Source: Botryotinia globosa
Lineage: Eukaryota; Ascomycota; Leotiomycetes; Helotiales; Sclerotiniaceae
Direction: 5' to 3'
Length of the DNA stretch: 64,000 nt
Assembly: GCA_014898425.1 (NCBI GenBank)
Contig: RCSZ01000009.1
Location: 868,001 to 932,000, forward strand
Shown: in pieces, positions 33,401 to 45,744 of the stretch
Layout of the letters: every line of letters starts with the position of its first letter
Numbering within the stretch: the stretch's first letter is position 1
The notes under the pieces: generated by a model
Database searches by the model: none
Seen by the model: the letters and a program-made list of their open reading frames with translations, nothing else
Told to the model about the DNA's origin: nothing
Made by a program: the position numbers and the translations under genes

Positions 33401-36400
33401 CGCCGGGCAATCCATTCAGAGTATTACTCTGAGGGACGTCAAGTTTCTTAAAGCCCTTCGCATTGATGAAGCCTCAGGGGCCAACATCACTGTCACCATG
33501 ATTGTGTCGCAGGACGAGGAGTCTGTCATACAGGCGAAGTTGAGTGTTGACATTCCTCCTACGGAAGATGATGGGAAATTCTCCACTGCTGCCACTATGG
33601 ACATTATGCTCGAGATGGGCTCTCCAGTTGATGATCTCCTGCCTGGTAGAGCTACTTTCTCCTCCACCATGACGGATCTTGACCATACCAAAGCATATGA
33701 CCATCTAGCCAAGTTGGGCTACGAATATACAGAATTGTTTCAACGCGTTCGCGGGCTTCGTCGATCTCTGGGACAATCGATCGCGGAGATCGACTGGGAC
33801 CATACGGCGGACAATGAATACGTTCTTCACCCAGCCTTACTAGACAATGCCATTCAGGTTCTGTTCTCTGCCTTTACAGATCATCAAGATGGGAGTATGT
33901 GGAATCTTTACATGCCAGTATCTGTTGATCAGGTGACCCTGGACTTTCCTCTCTCCTGCCTGGGGCGTGAAGGGACATTCAGCGTGGACAGCTTTTTGCG
34001 CAAGGCCGACAGTAGCGGTATTTGTGGGGATGTCACTCTTTTCAACTCCTCTGGGCAAGGAATTATCCAGATGGAAGGACTTAACACCATGCCTGTGTCG
34101 CCTGCTACCGAGAACAATGACCTGGTGCTCTTTTCGGAGACAGTTTGGGGAGTTTCTGAACCTAATGGCGAACTAGCGCTGGGAACTCGCCGGGCTTCCC
34201 CTGAGACTTTAACAAAGACTCTCGAATGGGAGAGAGTGTCATTGTATTATCTTCGACAGATCGGCCACAAATTCATCGATCAGAAGACAGGCGAGAGGAT
34301 CCGAACAATCGAAATTGAACCTCATCATGGCGCCTTCCTGGACTACTGCTCTTGGCTTGAAGAAACTGTGCGTGCAGGAAAACATCCTTATGCGTCACCA
34401 TCTTGGTTATCTGACACAGATAAAGAGATTGAGCAGATCTGTTGCCAATACTCCGATGAAGATATTGATTTTCGATTGATCAAGATGGCGTTCGAGGTTC
34501 TTCCTCCAGTCATCAGGAAAGATACCACAATGCTACAAAGCTTCATGGCGGACGATGCTTTAAGCGACTGGTACCAGAATAGCATGGTCTGCGCCCCAGC
34601 TGAGGAACCTCTTGGGGAAATTATCTCCCAAATCTCGCATCGCCATCGAGGTTTGAATGTACTTGAGATTGGAGCGGGCACCGGTTGTGCTACAAGATCA
34701 GTGCTACCAGCATTAGGGTCGTCTCTTGCTCGCTACACATTCACTGATGTGTCAGTTGGTTTCTTCGAGAAGTCCGCACAGCAATTCTCCAAGTACGTCG
34801 ATCTTATGGATTTTAAGACCTTCGACCTTGACCAAGATCCCATGGATCAAGGGTTCATTGAAGGTACCTATGATTTGGTAGTTGCATACGCGGTTCTGCA
34901 TGTGGCATCATCTCTTAGTGATGCTTTAAGGCGAGTCCGACGCTTACTGAAACCTGGTGGCTTTCTGGTACTTGCCGAGGTCCTGGGAGATGGACCAATG
35001 GCTTTGGGCTTGATTTTCGGAGGATTTACTGGCTGGTGGGCGGGTCGAGAGGAGGGTCGTCGATATTCACCAACCGTCTCGCTGGAGGCATGGCAGGAGG
35101 CCCTAGCCACCACCGGCTTCTCCGGCGTTGACACACACACTCCGCTTAAGGATCCTATCACGTGGCCTATAAGTGTTATGGTTTCTCAAGCAGTTGACGA
35201 GCGGGTTCAATTGCTCCGTGAGCCACTCTTATCAAGAGAGTCAGTACTGGAGGATTTGATCATTGTTACCGATCTCAACTTTCCATCCCATGATACCATG
35301 CAACTCCTGAAGGAATTATTGGCTCCTCATGCGAGCCGCATTACTCATTTTAATTCCCTGGCTGAAATAGATGGCATGCCTTTGCCAACCAAAGCTACTG
35401 TACTTAATTTGGCTCATCTGGAGATTCAACCATCTGAAGAGGCATGGCGAGGGCTTCAAAACCTTTTGGGAACGGCTCTACATATGCTTTGGGTCACGGA
35501 TGATTACTTGAGTGGAAATGCATCATCTGGGCTGTCCACCGGTTTGGCTCGTTCTTTGTTACATGAAATGCCTCATTTGCGTCTGCAGATGATTGACCTG
35601 AGTCGTGAAGCAAAACCTGACACGGTGGCATCATTAATTGCAAATAATCTTCTACGCTTGGCGAAAAGTCGCGATGACGATGAACTCTGGACCATGGAAC
35701 CTGAGATGGTTATTGATGCAATGAGTCGGGTCCTGGTTCCACGTCTACAACCCCTGAAAAAGGCCAACTACCGGTTGAACAGCTGGAGGAGGAAGATCAC
35801 CACTCCGGTTCATGCGGATGAAGATGGGACTGAGTTGAAGTGGGAGAATGATGACTTTGTGCTGGCTGCGAAAGGTCCCCTTCACTCCTATCAAGGCAGT
35901 TCCCGTGTCATCCGCACGACACGCTCGGCACTAGCAGCCATACCTCCCCATAATTTGCCAGTATATCTTAACCAAGGCGTAGACATCTCTTCGGGAGAAA
36001 TGATTGTCGCCGCTTCTGATACCTTGTCATCTATCCTAACTGCCCCGGTATCTGTTTCAATTCCTGTTGATCTTGAGACCTCCACCCACCCACAATACCT
36101 GGATCTTCTAGCTACCCACATGTTGATTAAGTCCATTGTCGATAGAATTTCCCCCGGAAATCGTGTTTTGCTTTATGCCGGTGACTCTGCTGCAGCGACC
36201 TATGAAAAGTTTTGGTCATACCACTTGCATGCAAAACAACTTCAAGTACACTATGTGACTGGAACGAAGGATTTGGCCACCACAGGGTTATGGCAATATT
36301 GTAATCCACGGGCTCCAAAACGACTTATTACATCAACTCTGCCTAAAGGAATTGACACTTTCATCAATCTCTCAGAAAAACATGCTGCGGCTAAAGTGCT

Positions 36401-37915
36401 AGACTCTCTGCCCCTCCATTGCCAGCAATTCACATTTCCTTCGGCGATTACGGCTACATCTTCAATTCCTCCCCTTCAGCCAATACAAGACATGACTGAG
36501 CTGCTTACAAGTGCTCATGACGCTGTTCAAAAGCATATCGAATCAGATTTTACCGTCCAACTTCCGGAGTATAGAATCACAGAGCTACTCAACCGCAAGC
36601 CCAAGGAGTTTTCTAGCATCCCGATCGTAAATTGGTCGTGCCCGACCCCACTACTTGCTGATTATCAATCGATAGATATATCACAGCATATTCTGCGCCC
36701 TGATCGGACATACTGGCTTGTTGGATTGACGGGAGATCTGGGACAGTCTCTTTGCGACTGGATGGTATTGCACGGTGCTCGAACAATTGTTCTTACCAGT
36801 CGACAAGTTCGCATGCCCACTGACTGGGTCCACAAGCATCGGGATGATGGAGTCAACATTGTTCCTCTAGCAGGGTAAGTAACTATTTTCCCCGCTTCCT
36901 TCTAGTATTTGACACAAGAGCTAACTGTACCAGTGATGTTACCAATGCGGCGTCTTTGAAAGAGATACACACCATCATCACAAACGAACATCCCCCTCTC
37001 GATGGCATTGCCAGCGGTGCAATGGTGATGCGCGAGAATTTCTTCCAAAAAACAACTGCGGAAGAATTCAGTCAGGTCGTCGAGCCCAAGGTACGGGGTC
37101 TACAGAACCTAGATGATCTGGTTGGCGACCAACCCTTGCTATTTTTCATCGCCTTCTCTTCAATTCTAGCAACACTAGGTAATCTCGGGCAAAGTGCCTA
37201 TACTGCTGCCAATGTAGCATCCGAGGCACTGATCGTGGGCCGGCGACATCGCAAGCTGGCTGGCTCAGTGATCCAGATCTCCCGCATGACAGATGTTGGA
37301 TATGTGAAGCGCCAACGATCAACATACTCGGCACAGGAAATGGAGCGATTGGATGCATACTGTCTGCCCATGGGTGAGCGACAGCTACACGCCTTATTTG
37401 CTGAAGGAATTTTGGCTGGTCGACTGCAGTGCAACTCCATGCCTGTTGTCACAGCGGGAATCCCCAAAATCTCAACTGATAAAGCGGAGAATGCGGCTTG
37501 GATGAAGAATATTCGGTTCTCGCGCTACTGGGAGCAGAAACCGTTGCACCAGGATTACCGAGTTGAAAAGAAAACAGGCAATGCCTCGATTAGAATTCAA
37601 TTATCAGAGTCTAAATCTACTGATGAAGCAGAAGTAATCGTCAGGGGTAAGTGGGCACTATTTCTTCTGATTAGCAATTGTACTGATTCTTTCCTAGATG
37701 GTGTCACCACCAAGATCCGAACATGCCTCCATCTCCCATCTGATCAGCCTGTTGCAGAGCATGCAGCTCTGATCGACCTTGGGGTGGATTCGTTGGTTGC
37801 AGTTGACATCCGGGCGTGGACGATGACCGAGCTGGGGGTTGATATACCTGTGTTGAGGCTTTTATCTGGCATGACGGTGGATGAGATTGTCTTGGAGGTG
37901 ATCCAGAAATCATAA
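30444..37915 (+). CDS. Highly reducing polyketide synthase, KS-AT-DH-cMT-pseudoER-KR-ACP
   Basis: 2453 residues from exons 30444-36874, 36934-37646 and 37698-37915 (introns 36875-36933 and 37647-37697). KS: Cys165 (DTACSSS), His304 (HGTGTQ), His346 (GHTEG). AT: GQGAQW and Ser629 in GHSSGE. DH: His961 in SGHTLEG and Asp1134 in LLDNAIQ. C-methyltransferase: LEIGAGTG at 1407-1414. A region of about 300 residues (1790-2080) occupies the ER position but lacks an NADPH glycine motif. KR: GLTGDLG at 2094-2100 and Tyr2233 in SAYTAAN. ACP: Ser2413 in GVDSL. No release domain follows. The missing ER and the KR-end sequence resemble the PKS half of fungal PKS-NRPS hybrids. Expected product: a methylated, partly unsaturated polyketide. 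Start: first in-frame Met directly before the KS (NEPIAIIGSGCR). Confidence 0.93.
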
Positions 37916-38624
37916 ACGGAAGTGATTAAAAGTTTAGTAGGGGTCCAGGATCATTGTAACGATGTGGTGTTCTCTAGACAATCGATGCCTCAGATTTGTC
38001 TGGTTTGTGTGTAGAGGCTTTGTAATTGTATCACTATCAAATAAAAAAGATTATAAATATTTTTTTGATCTTGGTTCCCAAACTTTTCTTCAAAGAACTA
38101 TTTGGAGCTGTGAAAAAGCTGGCAAGGTAATTATTTCACAAACAATGCCACTCAGCATTGTCGTTTTGAATCTTTAGCAGGTTCAAAGTCTCAGAGGAGG
38201 AGAATGGAAGAGAACTTTGAAGCAGGCACTTTTCGTATGTTAGATCAGAGTTGAGAGAACGACATCAATGAGCATATAAGAAAGTGATCTGGAGATTGAT
38301 AAATGGTTGAAATAAATTTTATTTGGTAGCATTGTTGATGGAGTGTTTGATATTTGCAATTGTATGTTGATTCAGAAGAGACAAAACGAATGCATATTAG
38401 GTTCGTATACTCACCGTAGTAGCTGCTACCCCACCATCCAAATTGATCCATCACCAGAACCTTCCATTGATAGTAATATAAATCGACTCAAAGCCTCGGA
38501 CAATAAACACGTAAGTCTTACAAGTTCATATCGATAACTACAGATCTATTCCTGTAAACGCATTTCTGAATCACCCTGTTCCTAACTTTGTTTTCTAACC
38601 AAAAGGAACTCCAGTTTGCCCATT
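37916..38624. other. intergenic region, right edge of the cluster
   Basis: About 700 bp without a gene, between the PKS stop and the SGT2-like housekeeping gene. Confidence 0.5.
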
Positions 38625-39745
38625 ATGGCGACCACCAAACAACGTCTCGCCCTCTCCATCATTGATTTCCTCTCCACCTCCCTCACGGACGGTACTCTTA
38701 ACGAAGAAGAGCGCGAATCCATCGAAATCGCCCAGAACTGCATTTCCGAATCATTCAAAGTTGATCCTACAGATGGCACTCCCAAAGATACCCAAAACCT
38801 CCTCCAAATCTACAGTGTCTACGAGAGTCTGAGAAAATCCAAAGCCGCCGCCGCTCCTCCCAAACCCGCTGATGAGAAGCCCACTGGCAAAGAACCAACC
38901 GCAGATGAAAAGAAAGAAGCAGAGGGTCTGAAGAGTCAAGGAAATGCAGCTATGGCTAAGAAGGATTATAAAAAGGCAATCGATTTGTATTCGCAAGCTT
39001 TGGCTGTTATCCCTGGCAACCCAATATTCTTAAGCAATCGTGCGGCTGCCTATTCAGCGTCAAAGGATCACGAATCTGCAAAGGCGGATGCTGAGGCTGC
39101 GGTTGATGCGGACCCTAAATATACTAAGGCGTGGTCGAGATTGGGACTCGCAAAGTTCGCATTGGGGGACGCAAGGGGTGCCATGGAGGCTTATGAGCAG
39201 GGTATTGAGTATGAAGGAAATGGAGGGTCGGATGCGATGAAGAAAGGATTTGAGACTGCGAAGAAGAGAGTGCAGGAGTTAGATGCTACGGGAGAAGATG
39301 ATGAGGTTGCTGAGAGAGGCACGCCCGGTGCTGGTGCAGGTGGAATGCCAGATTTGGCTAGTTTGGCGGGTATGTTCGGTGGAGGTGCTGGAGGTGCTGG
39401 AGGTGGAATGCCAGATTTGAGCTCTATCATGAGCAATCCAATGTTTGCAAGCATGGCTCAGAACCTCATGAGTAACCCAGATGCTTTGAACAATCTCATG
39501 AGCAACCCTAGAATACGGGAGATGGCCAATCAATTTGGTGCTGGTGGAGGTGGTGGTGCTGGGGGTAATGGAGGTGGAATGCCCGATCTTTCAAGCTTGA
39601 TGAACGATCCTTCTATTGCTGAGATGTAAGTGTTTTCTTCTTGTATTTCCACCCTTTTTGATTCATCTCTAACAACACCAACAGGGCTAGAAACTTAGGT
39701 GGAGCAGGAAGAGGTGCAGGTGCTGGACGTGGTGCTCCTCAATAA
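38625..39745 (+). CDS. SGT2: SGT2-like small glutamine-rich TPR co-chaperone
   Basis: 353 residues from exons 38625-39625 and 39685-39745 (intron 39626-39684). The N-terminal homodimerisation region (RLALSIIDFLSTSL, residues about 6-75) is followed by an Ala/Pro/Lys linker. Three TPR repeats follow at about 100-215 (GNAAMAKKDYKKAIDLYSQAL, SNRAAAYSASKDHESAKADAEAA, and a third). A Gly/Met/Asn-rich C-terminal part has repeated SNP motifs (MSNPMFASMAQNLMSNPDAL). This is the SGT2/SGTA layout: TPRs bind Hsp70/Hsp90 tails and the C-terminal part binds tail-anchored proteins for the GET pathway. The spliced end reads ARNLGGAG...GAPQ. Conserved housekeeping gene, not part of the cluster. Confidence 0.93.
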
Positions 39746-42679
39746 ACGACATTGCAATTAGTACTTAGCAGATTCCCTTGATGCCCAATTGGTTGATTCG
39801 TCGGACCTTCATTTTACATCTTACATGAGAAAATAATAGATGCACACCACATAGTCATGGCAGGCAAATATGACTTAATGAACACGCGGTTTTCAACAAT
39901 TAATAAATGTGTTTCAATCGATGCAGAAGAATGTGACGTCGTGTATGTTTTTGCATGTATCCGACTATATTTCTCGCCAGAAGACCTAGCTTATACGCAT
40001 TTTCATACCTCTACATCGGGGTCTTATCAACGAAAGTAATGACAGAGTACCGAAAGCATTCCACGAAAAGTATCAGAGACCAGAACCCCAGAGATGGATT
40101 GGAATACGATGGACGACATAAGAGAACATTTAAGCGGGAAATCTCTTACCCTACAGTACGCTAGGACAATGCGCTTGAATAAATCCATCCATCCATCCAT
40201 CGGATGATACCCATGTAGATAGATGAGTTATACTTTCTAAGCATAGTAAGTAACCTATCTCCTACTACCTAGATGGAATCTGATGGATGAGCAAGGGAAT
40301 CATGGAATTGTAGAAAGACTGAGGCTACGTTGATTGTAAATTTTGATTCTTCAGTAACGTGGCATACGGTGGTTAGATGAACATGTTGGGATTTGAATAT
40401 GACGAATGAATGTATAGATCGGGTTACGAGAGATGGAGGGTGTGATGGTTTGAACTTTATGAAGTTGATCTTAGCATTAGCATGTGATAGAGGGAGATGG
40501 GAGTGAGAAACCTGGGTGTAGATGGTGGGATGAAATTTTGAAAGGGTACCTAGAAACAGATATTTCATGTTTGGAATGGATACTTGGAGTTTGGTATCAT
40601 ATGTGATGATCATGGGTATTAGTAATCTATGAGATAGTAAAAATACGCATTTTAAGTTTGGAAATTCGAAATAAGATTCATTCTTCATCTTTGTTCTCCT
40701 TCCCCCTTGACTGATTCTTATTCACCCATCTCCAACGACCGATTCGTTATTCGGATGATCCACCCATAAACTTTCCTCCGAGGATTATTCTATCCATTAC
40801 TTATCCAACACACATGGATCGCTTGAGATGAAATCTCTGTCTCCACGGGAAAATACTTGAAGTTGAGAACTCATACAAATTAGCAGAATCCAACAACTTG
40901 GAAAACCAAGTACACGTTGACGTTTGAGTTAGTAAAGTAGAATAGATACTGTTTAGGGTAATTGCTTTACTGTGAAGAACTCGAAAGCTATGCTTGCCTC
41001 GAATTGTATATAGCGGTTCCCATCTTGATTTTTCCCTGAGTACCCGACGACCATTGTCCCAAGAAGTCAAAAGGCGATATCAATGAAACCATTGGGACTA
41101 CCAATGTTGAACTTGTATCTTGCTTCATCATCCCCTTAGGGAGCAAGAAGACTAGGGTCTAGATTTTGAGCTCCACGGTCTATGCCGTAAAGATGTGCTC
41201 GTACTTTGACGATACCAAAAGCTCCAAGAATGACTGAAGGAAATGACCAAGCCAAAGATAGAGTTTTCGGATGAAGACCCGAAACTCGAGACACACGGAG
41301 GGACAAACTGCCACGATGACTGACGTGAAAACGAAGATGATGTCTTATCATCTGACTTGTAAATTGTCATCAACAAGTCTATACACACCTACCACAACCA
41401 CAAGCACACGATATAATTTCAAAGCGATTCCCCAGATAAAAAACGTGATAAACTTCAACCCTTCAACATTTCTGTGGCATGACAGGATGAACTATTAGCA
41501 GGGCTAGAATGCATACTTAGAGATAGAAATTAAACGAAGGAATGTACATAAACGCAAGCACATCCTGCGAGCGCCAAGTTCGTAGAATAGAAAGTCACTT
41601 TTGTGCCACATTGTCTCGATAAAAGCTACTCATTCATCATGGTAAAATCCTCTGCCATTCTTTGAGATGAACAGATTACTATCATCAGCGTGGGGTAGGT
41701 ACAATGTCCTCAGTCATATGAATCCAATAAGAGTACAGAAATGGTAATGTGGCACTTCCCCACAACATTGTCACCAAACTCTATGATGATAGAAACTCTC
41801 CACTTGGTGAAAGTATGAAAGTAGTATGTAAATTCAAAAATAGTCTGCACGCATCGAAGGCATAAAAGGCGAGCCCTTAATACTGCAATGCAAAATGAAA
41901 CGATATATAAGATGCACAACGAAACGTCCTCTACTCCGCGGCGAATAAGCCACGAGATAAATGCACGTTGTGGCAAGAGAGAAAGTACACGTCGATCTTA
42001 ACTGCGTGATATGAAATAGGTACTCCTCTCATGCAAGACAATGACACAGACAACTGTATCTTATTCCTAAGCTATTCAAACAGCATCAACCCTCGGAAAG
42101 CTTTCCCAACAGGGTGTCAAAGATGATGTGGATGATGGGAGACGATGGAAATCGTTCCCGACCCAAAGTGATAGTTTTTCTGTAGACCCCGGGTGAGGTA
42201 ACTAGATACGATGTGGATGTATAGTATTCACGCGAGCAGAGAAAGTAGCTGTAAACCAGCAGCGGTAACCCCGAAGAGGGTTGCACAACGCCAGATTTGG
42301 TAGTGACACGTGATCAGATAATGTGACTTGGTACTGGGTCATCGGAATTTACCCCACCATCTCTACGATTTTGTTGGAAGTATAAATTGAGATCAAATGA
42401 ATTTGACAGAAGAATTGCTTTCCGTCAATGGGACCTAATCATTAATACTGTAAGATTCATTACATCCATCCGGTAGAATATTATTATCCCGTACATTGAT
42501 GTGGCTCTACAACGATGCTGGAACAGAAACACAGGTATATTCAGTGATAGCCTCGAGATGACAAAAAATTGAACGCATTGAAAAAAAAAAGTCGTCATTG
42601 CATTTCATGGCAATCCATCAATCGTTAATTTACATATTGGTATCCTGACGCCTAATGTGAGACCAGCTCAAATCCCAAA
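39746..42679. other. long intergenic region, no supportable gene
   Basis: About 2.9 kb. Open frames such as 40269-40688 (minus), 40801-41070 (minus) and 41710-41976 (minus) have no domain signal and unconvincing composition. A short (ATCC)n run is at about 40183-40200. Untranslated ends or a non-coding transcript may be present but cannot be shown. Confidence 0.5.
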
Positions 42680-43710
42680 TTACTTCTCTTCTGGCCAAAC
42701 GTTGTAACCAAAGGTATCCTTCATGTTAACGAATCTGGTCGCTCTGCCCTCTGCGACCTTGTTGACAGCCGCAAAATCTTCATCGCTGAGATTGATCAAT
42801 TTCGCATTACCTGCGATTCTTCCTGGGTTACTGCTCTTGGGCAAAACAGCATAACCTCTCTTCAATCCCCATGCGATCAATAACTGTGCCAGCGAAGCTC
42901 CGTTCTTCTCTGCGATTGCATTGAGGTCTTTGTTGGTAGAAACCTTTTCACCAGTTCCAGGGACTTGGTCTTGGCTTCCCAATGGAGAGTAGGCGACTGG
43001 TACAATATCCTTGGAAAGGCAGTAGTCGATGAGCTTCTGTTGTGGAAGGAAAGGATGGATCTCGATTTGGTTAATTGTTGGCTTAACCTCAGCAAATGAC
43101 AGAAGCTGCTCAATTCCTTTTTCGGTCCAATTCGAGACACCAATAGCCTTTGCGAGTCCGTCCTTGTATAACTTCTCCATTGCTCTCCATGTTGGCTCTG
43201 GGTTTTCTGTCAGATCTTTCTTGATTACATACTATTTTAATGTTAGAATTATGGTCTTGCAGTTATCGTTACATGTAGTGCGGTGCCTACCTTTCCATCA
43301 GCACCAATCTTTACTGATCTGTCCTCGTTCTTCTCTGCAGCAATTGGCCAATGTACCAAGAATGCATCGATGTATGGGGTTTGAAGCTTCTCTAACGAGT
43401 TCTTCAAGCTCCACTCGACATCTTCTGGCTCGTGGAGGTGATTCCAGACTTTTGTGACAATGAAAATGTCGGATCTCTTCACACTTGGGTTGGCAGCAAG
43501 GAACTCCTTGACGGCTGTTCCGACTTCGTTCTCATTCTGGTAGAACCAAGCGCAGTCCAAATGTCTGTATCCTGCATTCAAGGCTGCTACGACGGCCTTG
43601 TGTGTCTCTCCTACGCTACCCTCACTAGCAAATGTGCCGAAGCCAAAAGCTGGCATTTGAACTCCATTGTTCAACTTGATCAAAGGACCTGTAACTGCTG
43701 GTGCTGCCAT
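42680..43710 (-). CDS. Aldo-keto reductase (glycerol dehydrogenase / xylose reductase-like)
   Basis: 323 residues from exons 43710-43291 and 43231-42680 (intron 43290-43232, 59 bp). The catalytic tetrad is complete: Asp52 and Tyr57 in LDCAWFYQNE, Lys87 in VTKVWN and His120 in FLVHWP. The NADPH-binding PKSSNPGRI motif is in the second exon. The CAWFYQNENEVG sequence is typical of the fungal AKR group with NADPH-dependent glycerol dehydrogenase/aldehyde reductase activity. It is 5 kb from the PKS and separated from it by SGT2, so it is more likely general carbonyl metabolism than cluster tailoring. Confidence 0.93.
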
Positions 43711-44610
43711 ATTGTAAAAATGTATGTATTATTCTGAGGTCTCTCGGAGGGGTAAAGAAGCGGGGTATAATTCGAAAAAAGAAAAAAAAATCTGTGTGTT
43801 TGTTGTTTGTTTTCAGAAAAGGGTGGGATGAATTAGTTGTATATTTTCCTAGGTAAGCTCCGTTAGAATATGTAAGTAAATATGTATCAACAGAAGCTTC
43901 TAGTCATGGCACAAACTCTTGCATGGTTTCTTTTCCTCGGGATCGATGATTTGATTGCATATGATGGATGTTTCGTCTCAACACAACAGAATATGACGTA
44001 TCATGTGGATTCATGCTCCCTCAATGGACCCTCATGCCTCTCATAAGGTTTCTTTCTAAATGGTGCTAACTTGCTAAGTCATGTAAAACCCACTTGAGTC
44101 AGGGTCCTGAGAGTGGATATCATGGTGGTGGGCACAATTATGGGAAGGAAGTGCAAAGCGACAAATGGCTGATGAGGAAAGCGTCCGAGTGGAATTGAAA
44201 TTATCAATGATGAAGGAGTATACGTAATAAGAGGGTTGTAGCTTGTACGAAGTAAGTTGTAAGTTGCAAGTTGTAACTGCTGCTGTTATTTGGGTTGCTT
44301 GGCAATGGTAAATGTGTTATGTATCGTGGAAGTGGTAGCAAACGTGGTAAAAGGGCCGTAGATCGCTCGATGCTGATATGAAGGAAAAGCCACTGGTAAA
44401 TGTCATTTTTCGACCTTGCCGTGTTCTTGTTGCTGTTCCTGCTCCTGTTCCTGTTCCTGTCTAATAAGAAGAGTCGGCGACGTGGGGGAAAATCTCTGTC
44501 GGTGCTTGAAAGTTCTGATGGGATGTTGCTTACTAAGCCGAATAAAGGTTTATCCGAACATAAGCCAAGACACTGCTTTTCATCCAAGGCAACCCCCGAC
44601 CAAGAAATAT

Positions 44611-44680
44611 ATCCTCATCCTCATCCTCATCCTCATCCTTATCCTCATCCTCATCCTCATCCTCATCCTCATCCTCATCA
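44611..44680 (+). repeat. (CCTCAT)n microsatellite
   Basis: About eleven units of a 6-bp ATCCTC repeat with one variant unit (ATCCTT). Confidence 0.9.
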
Positions 44681-45009
44681 TGATACCAGCATCCCGTGTC
44701 AAATTCAACTTGCTTATCTATTCATCCAAGACACCAACAAAGAAAGGAAGAACAGCAATTAGAGCCAACGCATAAGTCAATTTGTTTTCCTGCCAAAACT
44801 TTTCGAGGTATCCTTCACTTCAGTATTGATCGACATCGCATGAGCAAGATATGTATGGTAGGTAATATGGTAAGACGGCAAGAGTCAATGAAGTCCTCCG
44901 TACACAGAAGAAATATGGATCAATCCCTTACCGTTTTATAGAAACGCCCCGTCGTGTATGTATAATAAATAATCAACTAATCGGGCATACTACGGTGTGT
45001 CTATTCTCA

Positions 45010-45051
45010 CCTCACTGACCTCACTGACCTCACTGACCTCACTGACCTCAC
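45010..45051 (+). repeat. 9-bp tandem repeat (CCTCACTGA)n
   Basis: Four perfect units plus a partial fifth, about 700 bp upstream of the HAD hydrolase gene. Confidence 0.85.
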
Positions 45052-45744
45052 ATTCTTTAATGTGGTCCCTCAGACGTCATGCTGGATCCCGATTCCCTTT
45101 CCCTTGACAACTTATCCACCCAAACGCAATTCATGAAATAATTACTTCGTACAAAGTACAAACTTTCGCAGCCTTCCCTTTACTAGGTTCTCCCATGAAC
45201 CCACATTATTGCCTTATCTGAAGCACAAATTTTCAAAATTGGAAAACTACCCGACTTCATTCGCAGTCGTGATTCCACCCATGACAAGGACAGCCTGGAT
45301 AAGGGCAACGGGATCCGCTTTTGATACAAACCTTTTCCGCGCCGGCCAAGGCGGCTTTGAAGATACATACGATGTACAGGTATTCATGTTTCAATATACT
45401 TTGACGGATCATGATTGTGGATCTTGCTGCATGCTTTTCGGCAAGTTGAAGACGATATATCATATTTCATTGCAAATACGGATCCAATCATGCAGTGCGA
45501 TGAGCTTACCTCCTTCCGCGTCGGCATCAATACAAGGTCAGTTCCTAACAAGTTATTCCTGCTCATTCTCTAGCTTGGTTTCAAGAACCTGAATTTCAGA
45601 TATATACGCTGTGCCCCCGCGCCATGTTTGTCTCCTCAACTCTATTATACTTTTGATTCTTCCTCACTACCGTTACCATATACAGATAATCTTCTATTCT
45701 ACACCAACATCTTATACCCCTAACTTCCAAACTTATATTTCACC

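Larger units (their letters stand above)
43711..45744. other. intergenic region with simple repeats
   Basis: About 2 kb between divergent genes with no supportable gene. The frames at 44400-44775 consist largely of the hexanucleotide repeat and look spurious. Contains the repeats at 44611-44680 and 45010-45051. Confidence 0.5.

Noticed and set aside
40269..40688. 139-codon minus-strand frame
   Set aside because: No recognisable domain, atypical residue mix; not supportable as a gene.
42680..43710. Aldo-keto reductase as a cluster member
   Set aside because: Separated from the PKS by a housekeeping gene and about 5 kb; the sequence fits a general AKR group.
44400..44775. Two overlapping 120-codon frames
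   Set aside because: Most of their length is translated (CCTCAT)n repeat and oligo-pyrimidine; no protein-like composition.
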